Shown here: positions 22,201 through 31,895 of the stretch, in pieces
Layout: each line of letters begins with the position of its first letter
Numbering within the stretch: position 1 is the first letter of the stretch
NCBI GenBank assembly: GCA_964019135.1
Contig: OZ025257.1
Location: 21,355,971 to 21,419,970, forward strand
Direction: 5' to 3'
Source: Arenicola marina
Taxonomy: Eukaryota; Annelida; Polychaeta; Arenicolidae
DNA length: 64,000 nucleotides
Program-made: the position numbers and the translations under genes
The notes under the pieces: generated by a model
The model's input: the letters and a program-made list of their open reading frames with translations, nothing else
Database searches by the model: none
What the model was told of the DNA's origin: nothing

Positions 22201-25200
22201 AGTCACAAAGCTGGGCCTCATCATTGTAGGCGGAGTGATACAGCTGGTACAGGATGAGTCACAAAGCTGGGCTTATCTTTGTAGGCGGAGTGATACAGCT
22301 GGTACAGGGTGAGTCACAAAGCTGGGCCTCATCATTGTGGGCGGATTGATACAGCTGGGTACAGGGTGGGGCACAAAGCTGGGCCTCATCATTGTAGGCG
22401 GAGTGATACAGCTGGGACCGGGTTAATAATTGTCAAGGTCACTGTACAGGTCGGAGAAAGATGTTTATCACTGAGGTAAATTGAAGGCCTCAGTAAAAGC
22501 TAGTCGTGAGATTTAAGTTACCCTTTAAAGGCGTGACCGATTGTCATTGTGAATGTCAATATTTCATACCTAATTCCAGTTAAATTACCAGCAAATTTTC
22601 ATTCCGTTTCGATGCAGGTCGAACTGAATATCTCCAGAATGGATTTGAAGGGACCAATCATAACCCAGGCGGTTATGCCATTGCTATCCATTCCGGGATC
22701 TTTACCTATATGGGATGGTAAGTCTGAAACTTGTTATTGAGCTAGGCTACTGCAATACTAACGGAAAAAAATTGATAAATCAATACTTTTACCATTCCAT
22801 ATTGTAAAACCTCCAAATTTTAATGCAAATTTTTATTCTAAACTAACTATTTAATTAATTTAATTTAATGTGACTTGTTGGTCTGATGTACGTCCAATGC
22901 CTGCGTCAACAGATTGTTCAAACCTTCGATCGCTCTGTCCTCTTCTTTGTTCCGCAGGCAATACATCTTCTGTCTGATGGAGGAAGTGAAGAATGCTCGC
23001 AAGTAATATTCTTTTTTTCCACTCATTAACTAGACATGAAGGCAGATAATATATCATGAACTACTTGAGGGTAGATAAGATATACAGTCGCCAATTTTCA
23101 GAGCATCCCCCCACCCCTCCTTTGCAAATTCCTAGATCCGCCCCTGACTATACACTGGGGCAGATGATATGTCATTAACTCGAAATGAGGGTAGATAATA
23201 TGCCATTAACTAGACATGATGACAGATAAGATGTTATTCGGATGACATGAAGATGTCTTCTGCATGCAATATTCTGCAATGGCGTCCATGACATGTTTAG
23301 TTCCCCTTTCCATCGCCAGGATCGTCCCGCGCGCCACCGTCATTTCCTTCGCAGTGGTCATCTCTCTCTACACCCTCACAAACGTGGCTTACTACAGCGT
23401 CATGAGCCCACGGGATATGATCGCGTCCAAAGCAGTCGCCATGGTAACGACTCATTTTCAAGCTTCTCGGTTGGTGGCCCTCCGTTCTTACGCTCGGCTG
23501 TAACTGTAAGTCATAGCGGGCAGAGGGCGTGTAGTCAATATTCCAGTTTTTCCGCTACGTACGTGGCGCTGCCATCGTATGGTTTGTTTTAGTAACCACT
23601 GGCATGCATTTCGCCCATTCTTCAGCATAGGGTGAAAATATATTAGCGAAAGGAAGAACAAAATAAACGGTATGAACATTGAAAGGAAATCACTAGCGAA
23701 CACCAATATATATAGAATTATTGCGGGCTCTTCTACGTTGACATTGCACCACAGATATAAAATAATTTCTAATCACACTTCAGTCCAAGCGGAATATATT
23801 ATTTATCCTAATTAAGTTACCTTTAATCTGGCAAAACCATCACGCCTGAACTAAACGTTTAGCCGTGAAGAATTAACTCGACAGAGATATGTATTATCAA
23901 GAAGAGATTCACATAGAGAAACCTACATAGGTTAAGGCGTCCTACTTAAATAAACCATCCAACCAGCCACCAATCCTGAATGTGTTCGTTGTTTTCGACC
24001 TCCAGGACTTTGCCAAGCGAGCGCTGGGACCCTTGGCCCCCGCCATGCCTGTCTTCGTCGCCTCCTCCACCATCGGGGCACTCAACGGCGCAATCATGGG
24101 CGGGTCCAGGTAGGTCGCCATCATGGGCAGTTTCTGCTAGGTCGCCATCATGGGCGGGTCCAGGTAGATCGCCATCATGGGCGGATCCAAGTATGTCGCT
24201 AACATGGGCGGATCCTGGTAGATCGCCATCATGGGCGGATCCAGGTAGGTCGCCATCATGGGCGAATCCAGGTAGGTCGCCATCATGGGCAGATCCTTGT
24301 GGGTCGCCATGATGGGCGGATCCAGGTAGGTCGCCATTATGGGCGGATCCAGGTAGGTCGCCATCATGGGCGGCTCCAAGCAGGTTGCCATCATGGTATC
24401 CAGGAATCATGGAGCCAGGTAAGTCTCGGAATAATAAATTTCAGATTGTTTCGTACAAGTGATCTGAATGCATGGCTTGATATGTTTCAGTGTTAAATGA
24501 AATGCATCATTCTCACCTACTGTGAGTTTGTGCGTCAACATGCCCACAGTTTGATGACGTAATGCACAAGAACGCCATTCAGTTACCTGTATCAATCTGA
24601 GACGAAACGCTTATAAACGCATCTTCTGCTTAGCTAGTTCCAGTACATTATAGCATTGGCTTTATTCAATAATGATCATGATAAATGATTTTCACCGGAA
24701 AGATTGAACATATGTCTAAGGGGAAATATCTGTGTGAGCAACTGCTATATAATAACAAAATATGTTTATACCGATCTATAAAGGCGCGATAACAGCGAAA
24801 ACAATTCACTCCCGCAGTTTAGTGGGCTTTGAAGAGCTCCCTCATTTCGATGTAGGTTTATCTATTGTTCAAGCAATAATACATTTACTGTCTTCAGGAT
24901 TTACTTTGTGGCTGCCCGGGACAACCTGTTTCCTGCCCTCATGTCCACCATCCAGATCAAGTACCTAACTCCATGGATCTCCCTCTTCACCGTGGTAAGT
25001 TCACATCCACAGTACCAATGCTTAGCTCTAAGGTGGAGGCGCTGGCAATCCACCTGCATAACCTTACATTGAAAAATGACATCTTTGGGAGATCCTATGA
25101 CTCTACAAATCGGTTCCTTTGTGTGACAAACCGTTTATTACTCCTTACCAAGAGACTACAGTATTGGCCATTACCCACCCCCCCCCCCCATCCCGCACCC

Positions 25201-28200
25201 AACCAGGAGTGGATTCAGGGGAAGGGCCGGGGGGGGGGGGGCACATTTTTTTACGCAAAATCTAAATTTTATACTTCATAAGTTGGGATCTTCTACGTAC
25301 ATATATTTTTAGTTTTGGGGTGACGCGCCTCAACTTGAAATAGCTTGAAACTGATATAGATTTTAGGTTAGTGATGCCATAACCAAAGGAACCAATGGTT
25401 TATCTCAACAGCTGTTAGGCCATATAGTAATACCATCACTCAGTTGTCTGGTTTGTGGATGTGTGGATAAACTGGCCACTAATCCACCATTGTGAGTCAC
25501 GGAAGCTGGACCCATGTGTGTGTGGGGGGGGGGGTGGGGGGGCCGCAAGGGGGGGTCGTGTTCCCAAGTCCGAAGAATACATTTCTTTATTCCCAGGTCA
25601 CGATGAATTAAAAGTAAACAATGGAAGAGGCGGATACATGATATAAATTGGCCATTTCCCAATTCACGGTTAATTAATATTCAAATTCCAAAACAGCGGC
25701 AATGGTAGATCGGCTCTACATGCACCAAATCCACTTGAACTCCGTCCTTACCTCAACCTCTCCACTTAGCTTCACGCTTGGCGCTGGCTACCCGATCAGG
25801 TTTCTATTTTAGTGGAAACCATTAAGGAGACTTGTGGTGGTGTTCCCTGGACTGCTTGTTATGGGAGCCTGATCACTTCCACTTAATTAAATCACTTCAG
25901 TTTTTGTCGCAGTTCGGCATCAATTATTAATTTAAGTACCCTTCGCACTTACTCTTTAATTTGGGCATTTACCAATACAGTGGAGGTATCCATGCATTTT
26001 ATTTTCTCAAATACAAATTTGTGCAAGAATAGCGTAAAGCCAAATAACCAAATCGAGGAGCAGTGACAGCGCCAGTAAAGTTGTCGCACTTTAAATATGT
26101 GTAGATACAGTGATATTGAATAATAATTCGTTGACATAACAACGAAGTGAACTATTTGGTGTTACTGTGATTGTGTCTTTACAGTGCCTATGTTGTCCAT
26201 ACTGTTCGCGGCCTGGTTATTTCTTTACAGTGCCTATTGTCCATACTGTACGCGGCCTGGTTATGTCTTTACAGTGCCTATTATCCATACTGTTCGCGGC
26301 CTGGTTATTTCTTTACAGTGCCTATTGTCCAGACTGGACGCGGCCTGGTTATGTCTTTACAGTGTCTATTGTCCATATACTGTACGCGGCCTGGTTATGT
26401 CTTTACAGTGCCTATTGTCCATACTGTACGCGGCCTGGTTATGTCTTTACGGGGCCTATTGTCCATACTTTACGCTGCCTGGTTATGTCTTTACAGTGTC
26501 TATTGTCCATATACTGTACGCGGCCTGGTTATGTCTTTACAGTGCCTATTGTCCATACTGTACGCGGCCTGGTTATGTCTTTACAGTGCCTATTGTCCAT
26601 ACTGTACGCGGCCTGGTTATGTCTTTACAGTGCCTATTGTCCATACTGTACGCGGCCTGGTTATGTCTTCGCAGTGTCTATTGTCCATGCTGTACACCGC
26701 CTGGTTATGTCTTTACAGTGCCTATTGTCCATACTGTACGCGGCCTGGTTATGTCTTTACAATGCCTATTGTTCATACTGTACGCGGCCTGGTTATGTCT
26801 TTACAATGCCTATTGTCCATATACTGTACGCGGCCTGGTTATGTCTTGGCAGTGCCTATTGTCAATACTGTACGCGGCCTGGTTATGTCTTTACAGTGCC
26901 TATTGTCCATACTGTATGCGGTATGGTTATGTCTTCACAGTGCCTATTGTCCATACTGTACGCGGCCTGGTTATGTCTTCGCAGTGTCTATTGTTCATAC
27001 TGTACACCGCCTGGTTATGTCTTTACAGTGCCTATTGTCCATACTGTACGCGGCCTGGTTATGTCTTTGCAGTGCCTATTGTTCATACTGTACGCGGTCT
27101 GGTTATGTCTTCACAGTGCCTATTGTCCCTACTGTACGCGGCCTGGTTATGTATTTACAGTGCCTATTGTCCATACTGTACGCGGCCTGGTTATGTCTTT
27201 GCAGTGCCTATTGTCCATACTGTACGCGGTCTGGTTATGTCATCACAGTGCCTATTGTCCATACTGTACGCGGCCTGGTTATGTCTTCACAGTGCCTATT
27301 GTCCATACTGTACGCGGCCTGGTTATGTCTTTACAGTGCCTATTGTCCATACTGTACGCGGCCTGGTTATATCATTGCAGTGCCTATTGTCCATACTGTA
27401 CGCGGCCTGGTTATGTCTTTACAGTGCCTATTGTCCATACTGTACGCGGTATGGTTATGTCTTCACAGTGCCTATTGTCCATACTGTACGCGGCCTGGTT
27501 ATGTCTTCGCAGTGTCTATTGTCCATACTGTACACCGCCTGGTTATGTCTTTACAATGCCTATTGTCCATATACTGTACGCGGCCTGGTTATGTCTTGGC
27601 AGTGCCTATTGTCAATACTGTACGCGGCCTGGTTATGTCTTTACAGTGCCTATTGTCCATACTGTATGCGGTATGGTTATGTCTTCACAGTGCATATTGT
27701 CCATACTGTACGCGGCCTGGTTATGTCTTCGCAGTGTCTATTGTCCATACTGTACACCGCCTGGTTATGTCTTTACAGTGCCTATTGTCCATACTGTACG
27801 CGGCCTGGTTATGTCTTTGCAGTGCCTATTGTTCATACTGTACGCGGTCTGGTTATGTCTTCACAGTGCCTATTGTCCCTACTGTACGCGGCCTGGTTAT
27901 GTATTTACAGTGCCTATTGTCCATACTGTACGCGGCCTGGTTATGTCTTTGCAGTGCCTATTGTCCATACTGTACGCGGTCTGGTTATGTCATCACAGTG
28001 CCTATTGTCCATACTGTACGCGGCCTGGTTATGTCTTCACAGTGCCTATTGTCCATACTGTACGCGGCCTGGTTATGTCTTTACAGTGCCTATTGTCCAT
28101 ACTGTACGCGGCCTGGTTATATCATTGCAGTGCCTATTGTCCATACTGTACGCGGCCTGGTTATGTCTTTACAGTGCCTATTGTCCATACTGTACGCGGC

Positions 28201-31200
28201 CTGGTTATGTCTTTACAGTGCCTATTGTCCATACTGTACGCGGCCTGGTTATGTCTTCGCAGTGTCTATTGTCCATGCTGTACACCGCCTGGTTATGTCT
28301 TTACAGTGCCTATTGTCCATACTGTACGCGGCCTGGTTATGTCTTTGCAGTGCCTATTGTTCATACTGTACGCGGCCTGGTTATGTCTTTACAATGCCTA
28401 TTGTCCATATACTGTACGCGGCCTGGTTATGTCTTGGCAGTGCCTATTGTCAATACTGTACGCGGCCTGGTTATGTCTTTACAGTGCCTATTGTCCATAC
28501 TGTATGCGGTATGGTTATGTCTTCACAGTGCCTATTGTCCATACTGTACGCGGCCTGGTTATGTCTTCGCAGTGTCTATTGTCCATACTGTACACCGCCT
28601 GGTTATGTCTTTACAGTGCCTATTGTCCATACTGTACGCGGCCTGGTTATGTCTTTGCAGTGCCTATTGTTCATACTGTACGCGGTCTGGTTATTTCTTC
28701 ACAGTGCCTATTGTCCCTACTGTACGCGGCCTGGTTATGTATTTACAGTGCCTATTGTCCATACTGTACGCGGCCTGGTTATGTCTTTGCAGTGCCTATT
28801 GTCCATACTGTACGCGGTCTGGTTATGTCATCACAGTGCCTATTGTCCATACTGTACGCGGCCTGGTTATGTCTTCACAGTGCCCATTGTCCATACTGTA
28901 CGCGGCCTGGTTATGTCTTTACAGTGCCTATTGTCCATACTGTACGCGGCCTGGTTATATCATTGCAGTGCCTATTGTCCATACTGTACGCGGCCTGGTT
29001 ATGTCTTTACAGTGCCTATTGTCCATACTGTACGCGGTATGGTTATGTCTTCACAGTGCCTATTGTCCATACTGTACGCGGCCTGGTTATGTCTTCGCAG
29101 TGTCTATTGTCCATACTGTACACCGCCTGGTTATGTCTTTACAATGCCTATTGTCCATATACTGTACGCGGCCTGGTTATGTCTTGGCAGTGCCTATTGT
29201 CAATACTGTACGCGGCCTGGTTATGTCTTTACAGTGCCTATTGTCCATACTGTATGCGGTATGGTTATGTCTTCACAGTGCCTATTGTCTATACTGTACG
29301 CGGCCTGGTTATGTCTTCACAGTGCCTATTGTCCATACTGTACGCGGCCTGGTTATGTCTTCACAGTGCCTATTGTCCATACTGTACGCGGCCTGGTTAT
29401 GTCTTTACAGTGCCTATTGTCCATACTGTACGCGGCCTGGTTATATCATTGCAGTGCCTTTTGTCCATACTGTACGCGGCCTGGTTATGTCTTTACAGTG
29501 CCTATTGTCCATACTGTACGCGGCCTGGTTATGTCTTTACAGTGCCTATTTTGTACATATTGTACGCGGCCTGGTTATATCATTGCAGTGCCTATTGTTC
29601 ATACTGTACGCGGCCTGGTTATGTCTTTACAGTGCCTATTGTCCATACTGTACGCGGCCTGGTTATGTCTTTGCAGTGCCTATTGTCCATACTGTACGCG
29701 GCCTGGTTATGTCTTTGCAGTCCCTATTGTCCATACTGTAGCGGCCTGGTTATGTCTTTACAGTGGCTATTGTCCATACTGTACGCGGCCTGGTTATGTC
29801 TTTACAGTGCCTATTGTCCATACTGTACGCGGTCTGGTTATGTCATTGCAGTGCCTATTGTCCATACTGTACGCGGCCTGGCTATGTCTCTACAGTGCCT
29901 ATTGTCCATACTGTACACCGCCTGGTTATGTCTTTACAGTGCCTATTGTCCATACTGTACGCGGCCTGGTTATGTCTTTGCAGTGACTATTGTCCATACT
30001 GTAGCGGCCTGGTTATGACTTTACAGTGCCTATTGTCCATATCCTGTACGCGGCCTGGTTATGTCTTTACAGTGCCTATTGTCCATACTGCACGCGGCCT
30101 GGTTATGTCTTTACAGTGCCTATTGTCCATACTGTACGCGGCCTGGTTATGTCTTTACAGTGCCTATTGTCCATACTGCACGCGGCCTGGTTTTGTCTTT
30201 GCAGTGCCTATATTGTCCATACTGTACGCGGCCTGGTTATGTCTTTGCAGTGCCTATTGTCCATACTGTACGCGGCCTGGTTATGTCTTTGCAGTGCCTA
30301 TTGTCCATACTGTAGCGGCCTGGTTATGACTTTACAGTGCCTATTGTCCATATACTGTACGCGGCCTGGTTATGTCTTTACAGTGCCTATTGTCCATACT
30401 GCACGCGGCCTGGTTATGTCTTTACAGTGCCTATTGTCCATACTGTACGCGGCCTGGTTATGTCTTTACAGTGCCTATTGTCCATACTGCACGCGGCCTG
30501 GTTTTGTCTTTGCAGTGCCTATATTGTCCATACTGTACGCGGCCTGGTTATGTCTTTGCAGTGCCTATTGTCCATACTGTACGCCGTCACCGGCAACGCG
30601 GTGGCTCTGGTTGAGTACTTGGGCTTCAACGCCAGCCTCATGCTGCTAACGGCCTGCTCATGTCTTCTCTACCTCCGCTGGAAGCGGCCCGATATTGAGC
30701 GACCATTTAAGGTACCGTGGAAGTGTTTGAGGACAATAAATTACCTTTTATGGTATGACGAAAACTCGCGGATGTTTCAAAGGTATGTAGTTCACGGACA
30801 GAAAACCTTTTGATGTACGGTGGAGTTGTTTGCGGACAATATTTACGACCTTTCGATGTATGGTAGAAGTGTTCGAGTATTTTTTAAGGTAAGGCTTTCT
30901 TAGGGCGATGGAGACGCTGTCCATTCCTTCGTCATTACAAGAGAAACTCCTAACAGCCACTAATATGATTGAGATGTTTTTAACTCACTGGGTCAAAGCC
31001 CACAGACTGTCTAGAATGTCAATCAAACTTTGAGGTACGGTGAAACTGTCTAGACATTGAACACACTTTGAAGTACAATGAAACTCTCTGGACATTCAAC
31101 GAACTTTGAAATACGGGGAAACTGTCAAGACATTTTCAACGAGTTTTAAAAGTACAAGTGTGATATCTCGGCCCAGGCCCGGTGGATGAAAGACACCAAG

Positions 31201-31895
31201 CGCCTCGGGCCAAATGGGAATTTCCCTTTGGCCTAACGTGTAAGGTGTTCGCTCGAGATGCGGAAGGTCGCCGGTTCGAAACCCGACGCTGCGGGTAGAA
31301 CTTTCGGCGTCCATTCGGGCCTGGGACCAGAAATACTACACAACTTCATGTATGAAGGCGAATTTCGGATATTAAGTCGATATAATGTTTGGAATTTCTT
31401 GCCGTTAATTAGGAAAGTAATTAACCTTAACCAAACGTCTTAATTGCCTACAATGAGAAGGGGGAATTAATACCGATTTCTGATCCCGGTGAGTGCTATA
31501 TTAGAATTCTTGGCAATTATGGGGAGATCGTTATTTGTAGAGTTCTTGGCTCAAAGCGAACACATTACTTACAACGACCCACTACAGGAGTCGCTCGATA
31601 TTGCTCTCCCTAACAATCCTGGGGGATTCGCGATTCTGACGGGTCGGGTATACAGATCTTCGCCTTCCTCTATAATAATTGCATGACTGTCCGCTAGGTG
31701 CCGCTGGTGATTCCCGTGGTCTCGGTCACCGTGCTGACGTTCGTCGTGGTACTGGGCCTCTACCACCAACCAGTGGTCAACGGGATCGGCATCCTGCTGG
31801 TGCTGTCCGGAGTCCCGGTGTACCTCGTAGGGGTACACGGGATCAAGCGGATACGGACCCTTAGGATCTGGAACTGTAAGTTCTGGATACAGTAG
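18860..31895 (+). CDS. SLC7 family light-chain amino-acid transporter (LAT/HAT type)
   Basis: Nine exons join with matching phases: 18860-19283, 21634-21759, 22618-22717, 22958-23002, 23320-23443, 24006-24109, 24898-24994, 30562-30711, 31698-31895 (about 455 aa). Family hallmarks: IIGSGIF at residues 26-31, the unwound TM1 substrate site of APC-fold carriers; Cys126 in YPDCEMPP between TM3 and TM4, where light chains form the disulfide to SLC3A1/SLC3A2; GALNGAIMGGSR in exon 6; RWKRPDIERPFK in exon 8; LSGVPVYLVGV in exon 9. It should exchange amino acids at the plasma membrane as a heterodimer. Transport class (LAT, y+LAT, b0,+AT, Asc, xCT) is not resolved. It is short for the family, so small terminal exons may be missing; a GTAAGT in exon 9 at 31876 could splice to another tail. 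Two donors and one acceptor are embedded in arrays of their own copies. Confidence 0.9.
19620..19885 (+). mobile_element. tRNA-derived SINE, near full length
   Basis: Head GGGCCGGCCTGATAGCTGAG, then GGTTTAGAGCGCTC (A-box like) and GGATCGGTGGTTCACTTCC (B-box like). Body has GTGGTCGCAGGATGAAGATC and TTGACGCGATATGATC; tail AAGCGTCCTGCATATACAACC. Same family as 13470, 35445, 46084 and 62392. Confidence 0.8.
20768..21125. repeat. 16-bp array rich in CACTTCCGG (ETS/GABP-like) sites
   Basis: Units TCCGGTCACTGTCACT repeat about 20 times with variants. CACTTCCGG occurs about ten times; it is the reverse complement of the GABP/ETS core CCGGAAGTG. Confidence 0.9.
21225..21525. repeat. Degenerate ~22-28 bp repeat
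   Basis: Loose repeats of TAGATAATGTTGATTGACATTCC, about ten copies with many changes and spacing differences. Confidence 0.6.
21634..21759 (+). CDS. SLC7 exon 2
   Basis: Phase 1 in and out. Encodes VTVVLINSLKMRYVKRVQ and LGLIIVGGVIQLGK, TM4-TM5 of the family. Donor AAAG/GTGAGT. The last ~40 nt plus donor are the source of the downstream 56-bp array. Confidence 0.9.
21720..22425 (+). repeat. 56-bp minisatellite made of exon 2 tail plus donor
   Basis: About thirteen units (the real exon end plus 12 copies) of GGGCCTCATCATTGTAGGCG...GTGATACAGCTGGTACAGG/GTGAGTCACAAAGCT. Nearly every unit keeps a GTGAGT donor-like motif. Some units have small deletions (around 21850-22020). Read-through from the true exon meets TAA at once (GGT GAG TAA). 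Confidence 0.95.
22618..22717 (+). CDS. SLC7 exon 3
   Basis: Phase 1 in, 2 out; acceptor GATGCAG, donor GTAAGT. Encodes RTEYLQNGFEG and AIAIHSGIFTYMGW, matching the family region from the loop after TM5 into TM6. Confidence 0.85.
22958..23002 (+). CDS. SLC7 exon 4 (45-nt microexon)
   Basis: Acceptor TTCCGCAG, donor GTAATA; phase 2 in and out. Encodes QYIFCLMEEVKNARK, equivalent to the conserved EE(L/V)KNP region between TM6 and TM7. Confidence 0.82.
23025..23245. repeat. Degenerate ~30-40 bp repeat in intron 4
   Basis: Repeated phrases TTAACTAGACATGA, GGGTAGATAAGATAT and GCAGATAATATATCAT occur about five times with drift. Confidence 0.55.
23320..23443 (+). CDS. SLC7 exon 5
   Basis: Phase 2 in, 0 out; donor ATG/GTAACG. 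Encodes IVPRATVISFAVVISLYTLT and NVAYYSVMSPRDMIASKAVAM, equivalent to the family's PRA...YxLTNxAYFxxLS motif (TM7 and the loop after it). Confidence 0.9.
23444..24005 (+). other. SLC7 intron 5
   Basis: Unique AT-rich intron. Nothing recognised. Confidence 0.5.
24006..24109 (+). CDS. SLC7 exon 6
   Basis: Acceptor CCTCCAG; phase 0 in, 2 out. Encodes DFAKRALGPLAPAMPVFVAS and GALNGAIMGGS, matching the family's TM8 segment with SxNGxxFxxSR. The true donor is TCCAG/GTAGGT; using any later copy meets TAG in frame at once. Confidence 0.9.
24085..24420 (+). repeat. 27-bp minisatellite made of exon 6 tail plus donor
   Basis: About twelve units of CGCCATCATGGGCGGATCCAG/GTAGGT following the exon end GCAATCATGGGCGGGTCCAG. 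The last degenerate copy ends GGAGCCAG/GTAAGTCT, a stronger donor than the functional one, suggesting the array grew between the exon end and its original intron start. Because 27 is a multiple of 3, open frames on both strands are artefacts. Confidence 0.95.
24898..24994 (+). CDS. SLC7 exon 7
   Basis: Acceptor TCTTCAG, donor GTG/GTAAGT; phase 2 in, 0 out. Encodes IYFVAARDNLFPALMSTIQI and KYLTPWISLFTV, matching the family's F(F/Y)VxxRExxxPxxLxxI...LTP motif. Confidence 0.9.
24995..26166 (+). other. SLC7 intron 7, unique part
   Basis: Unique sequence with poly-C/poly-G tracts near 25178, 25230 and 25527. No gene or element recognised. Confidence 0.5.
26167..30590 (+). repeat. 44-bp minisatellite made of intron tail plus exon 8 head, ~100 units
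   Basis: Unit: 23 nt of exon head (TGCCTATTGTCCATACTGTA CGC) plus 21 nt of intron tail (GGCCTGGTTATGTCTTTACA G). Decoy acceptors run from 26185 to the true one at 30562, about 99 copies; some units are 46-47 bp (GTCCATATACTG). The array has no stop codon in any plus frame, giving three overlapping open frames of more than 1180 codons, an artefact of the 132-nt cycle. Higher-order units of about 750 and 838 bp are marked by TGTATGCGGTATGG at 26913, 27663, 28501 and 29251. A 311-bp duplication lies at about 30003-30313 and 30314-30560. Confidence 0.97.
30562..30711 (+). CDS. SLC7 exon 8
   Basis: Fifty codons, phase 0 both sides. Encodes CLLSILYAVTGNAVALVEY, then LLTACSCLLYLRWKRPDIER and PFK before donor GTACCG, the family's (D/N)xxxLxxYLxF...LRxKxPxxxRPxK region. 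Its first 23 nt are identical to the array unit. Confidence 0.92.
30700..31150 (+). repeat. Decayed ~43-bp repeat seeded at the exon 8 donor
   Basis: About seven diverged phrases resembling the exon 8 end and intron start (CATTTAAGGTACCGTGGAAG TGTTTGAGGACAATA) at 30702, 30805, 30850, 31028, 31068, 31105 and 31145, e.g. CTTTTGATGTACGGTGGAG and CTTTGAGGTACGGTGAAAC. Confidence 0.55.
31220..31330 (+). mobile_element. tRNA-like SINE head of a second family
   Basis: GGCCTAACGTGTAAGGTG (A-box like) is followed 34 nt later by GGTTCGAAACC, a perfect B box. No intact tRNA cloverleaf was evident and the sequence continues beyond it, so a SINE is more likely than a tRNA gene. Confidence 0.45.
31698..31895 (+). 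CDS. SLC7 exon 9 (terminal as read)
   Basis: Acceptor CCGCTAG. Encodes VPLVIPVVSVTVLTFVVVLG and GIGILLVLSGVPVYLVGV (TM11-TM12), then GIKRIRTLRIW and stop TAG at 31893-31895. GTAAGT at 31876 is an alternative donor to an unseen tail exon. Confidence 0.85.
   Translation: MPLVIPVVSVTVLTFVVVLGLYHQPVVNGIGILLVLSGVPVYLVGVHGIKRIRTLRIWNCKFWIQ

Noticed and set aside
24420..24426. Use of the strong GTAAGT at the end of the 27-bp array as the SLC7 exon 6 donor
   Set aside because: Extending exon 6 past 24109 meets TAG at once in the reading frame, so the first GTAGGT must be the functional donor.
26167..30329. Three overlapping open frames of 1185-1283 codons that look like a giant Cys/Tyr-rich repeat protein
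   Set aside because: They arise because the 44-bp unit has no stop in any plus frame. The unit is the SLC7 exon 8 head plus its intron tail.
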